From positions 1 through 33,159 of the forward strand of contig CAZDUZ010000006.1 in the NCBI GenBank assembly GCA_964508755.1: a stretch of 33,159 nucleotides of DNA, given 5' to 3'. Shown one piece after another: positions 32,557 through 33,159 of this stretch. Numbering within the stretch: the first letter of the stretch is position 1; the number at the start of each line of letters is the position of its first letter. A program made the position numbers and the translations under genes. The notes beneath the pieces were generated by a model. That model did not search any database, was not told where the DNA came from, and saw only the letters and a program-made list of their open reading frames with translations. The stretch comes from CAZDUZ01 sp964508755. GTDB lineage: Bacteria; Patescibacteriota; Dojkabacteria; SC72; JAFGCJ01.

Positions 32557-32562
32557 ATTAGA
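32557..32562 (-). promoter_or_regulatory. -10 box of umuD, leaderless geometry
   Basis: TCTAAT on the minus strand, six bases before the ATG at 32550. No -35 match is found. Confidence 0.45.
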
Positions 32563-32648
32563 AAAAGCTTAACGAGGTGCGGAAGGCCTCCTGTCAGCAC
32601 ATGCACAAGGCATCTACCAGACAGCAGGGTTTTCCCCTCCGCCCTTTA

Positions 32649-32677
32649 AGTATACCCGGACAGGTGACGGAGGGCAA
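32649..32677 (-). promoter_or_regulatory. second candidate umuD promoter
   Basis: TTGCCC (complement of 32672-32677), a 17-bp spacer and TATACT (complement of 32649-32654). The leader would be about 90 nt and contains a GTGC...GCAC hairpin around GGAGGCCTTCC. The rest of 32563-32719 is GC-rich and holds no gene that I can see. Confidence 0.4.
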
Positions 32678-32719
32678 GAAGGAGGAAGTGCGGATTATGA
32701 GTAAAGCGTTGTTAATATA

Positions 32720-33159
32720 TTAATGAATATCAATGACCTTTCCTTCTGTAATTTTCAAAAGAATTTCAGGCGTCAGCTTGAATACCGTCTCCGCCTCACC
32801 TCCTGCCGCCCAGATTTCAGAAAATGATAAGAGATCTCTGTCAATATAGGTGGGAAGAGGGGTTGTATGACCTATGGGAGGAATACCACCGACAACAAAT
32901 CCGGTTTCTTTCAGTACTATTTCAGGGTCAGCAAACTTCATGTCTTCTCCAGTCTCTTGTGCTATGAGGTCAGTATTTACTCTGTTGACTCCGCTTGCGA
33001 TAACAAGGAATAGTTTCTTCGAAGTTTTACCTTGAAATACAAGAGATTTCGCAATCTGTGCGACTGAACAACCGAGTGAATCCGCAGCCATTTGCGCTGT
33101 CTTTGCAGACGAAGGGAGCGTGATAATGGAACACTCTTCGAATCCTTTATTTATAAGGT
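32720..33159 (-). CDS. YbaK/EbsC-type aminoacyl-tRNA deacylase, C-terminal part
   Basis: The frame is open to the right edge; the ATG at 33091 is internal, since 22 more codons (ITLPSSAKTAQMAADSLGC) read in the same frame and match the family's S-x-x-TA-x-x-A start. The family hydrolyses misacylated tRNA, for example Cys- or Ala-tRNA(Pro). AQIAKSLVF holds the conserved lysine, and the central VGGIPPIGHTTPLPTYID segment is the typical GG-x-x-PxG loop. The true start is outside the window. It stops 169 bp upstream of umuD on the same strand. Confidence 0.88.
   Translation of the reverse strand, partial: LINKGFEECSIITLPSSAKTAQMAADSLGCSVAQIAKSLVFQGKTSKKLFLVIASGVNRVNTDLIAQETGEDMKFADPEIVLKETGFVVGGIPPIGHTTPLPTYIDRDLLSFSEIWAAGGEAETVFKLTPEILLKITEGKVIDIH

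Overview
The window looks like bacterial DNA from a small, low-GC genome, most plausibly a member of the Patescibacteria (CPR) such as a Microgenomates- or Dojkabacteria-like lineage. That assignment is an inference. It rests on AT-rich, tightly packed genes, many hypothetical proteins I cannot place, diverged versions of FolD, GH1 and GT2 enzymes, and an almost complete lack of Shine-Dalgarno sites. TGA ends many genes (at 1446, 2064, 4037 and 28798), so this is not one of the CPR lineages that read UGA as glycine. I see no tRNA, rRNA, CRISPR array, insertion sequence or prophage, and no gene-free stretch above 300 bases.

Layout. 1-2.1 kb: the cut-off start of a uracil-DNA-glycosylase-like gene (minus), divergent from a YibE/F membrane protein and an unknown 188-aa protein. 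2.1-4.6 kb (minus): an ECF sigma factor, one base from a 644-aa membrane-anchored partner that is probably its anti-sigma factor. 4.7-7.9 kb (minus): a Tat-exported protein of unknown function, and a three-piece gene that reads as one roughly 425-aa membrane protein broken by two single-base frame changes at homopolymers. 7.9-13.5 kb (minus): an apparent surface-sugar operon, rmlB, rmlA, a seven-repeat BNR/Asp-box propeller protein with an LAxTG-type anchor, and a GH1 glycosidase. 13.6-17.2 kb (plus): a deoxyribosyltransferase-like/ribbon-helix-helix fusion, an OmpR-type response regulator, a secreted Met-Gly-rich protein and a histidine kinase. 17.1-20.5 kb (minus): folD, a TrmH-type methyltransferase, a MagIII-like glycosylase and an APH-like phosphotransferase interrupted by an in-frame TGA. 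20.5-23.6 kb (plus): an SPFH protein, endonuclease III, LexA and an unknown protein. 23.7-25.9 kb (minus): an unknown protein, a PAP2-like protein and lgt. 25.9-28.8 kb (plus): a flippase-like protein, a GT2 glycosyltransferase and a PlsC-like acyltransferase with overlapping ends. 28.8-30.6 kb (minus): a GT39/83-type glycosyltransferase. 30.7-33.2 kb (minus): umuD and umuC, GC-richer than their surroundings, then a cut-off YbaK-like gene.

Regulation is the most interesting layer. (1) In the two-component locus, a direct repeat TTCAC-N6-TTCAC (11-bp period) occurs three times, each 15-16 bp before a plausible -10 box, which is the geometry of OmpR/PhoB-class activator sites. One site appears to drive a small RNA or 7-codon leaderless ORF that ends at a good terminator. 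(2) A direct repeat TTCGG-N6-TTCGG (also 11-bp) flanks the near-consensus lexA promoter on both sides and recurs in the first codons of umuD, which suggests a lineage-specific SOS operator. (3) Many start codons sit exactly 6-7 nt after a TATAAT-like box, so leaderless translation seems common here.

As a set, the genes cover envelope glycosylation and lipid modification, signal transduction, and DNA repair with an SOS response. All functions are inferred from sequence alone.
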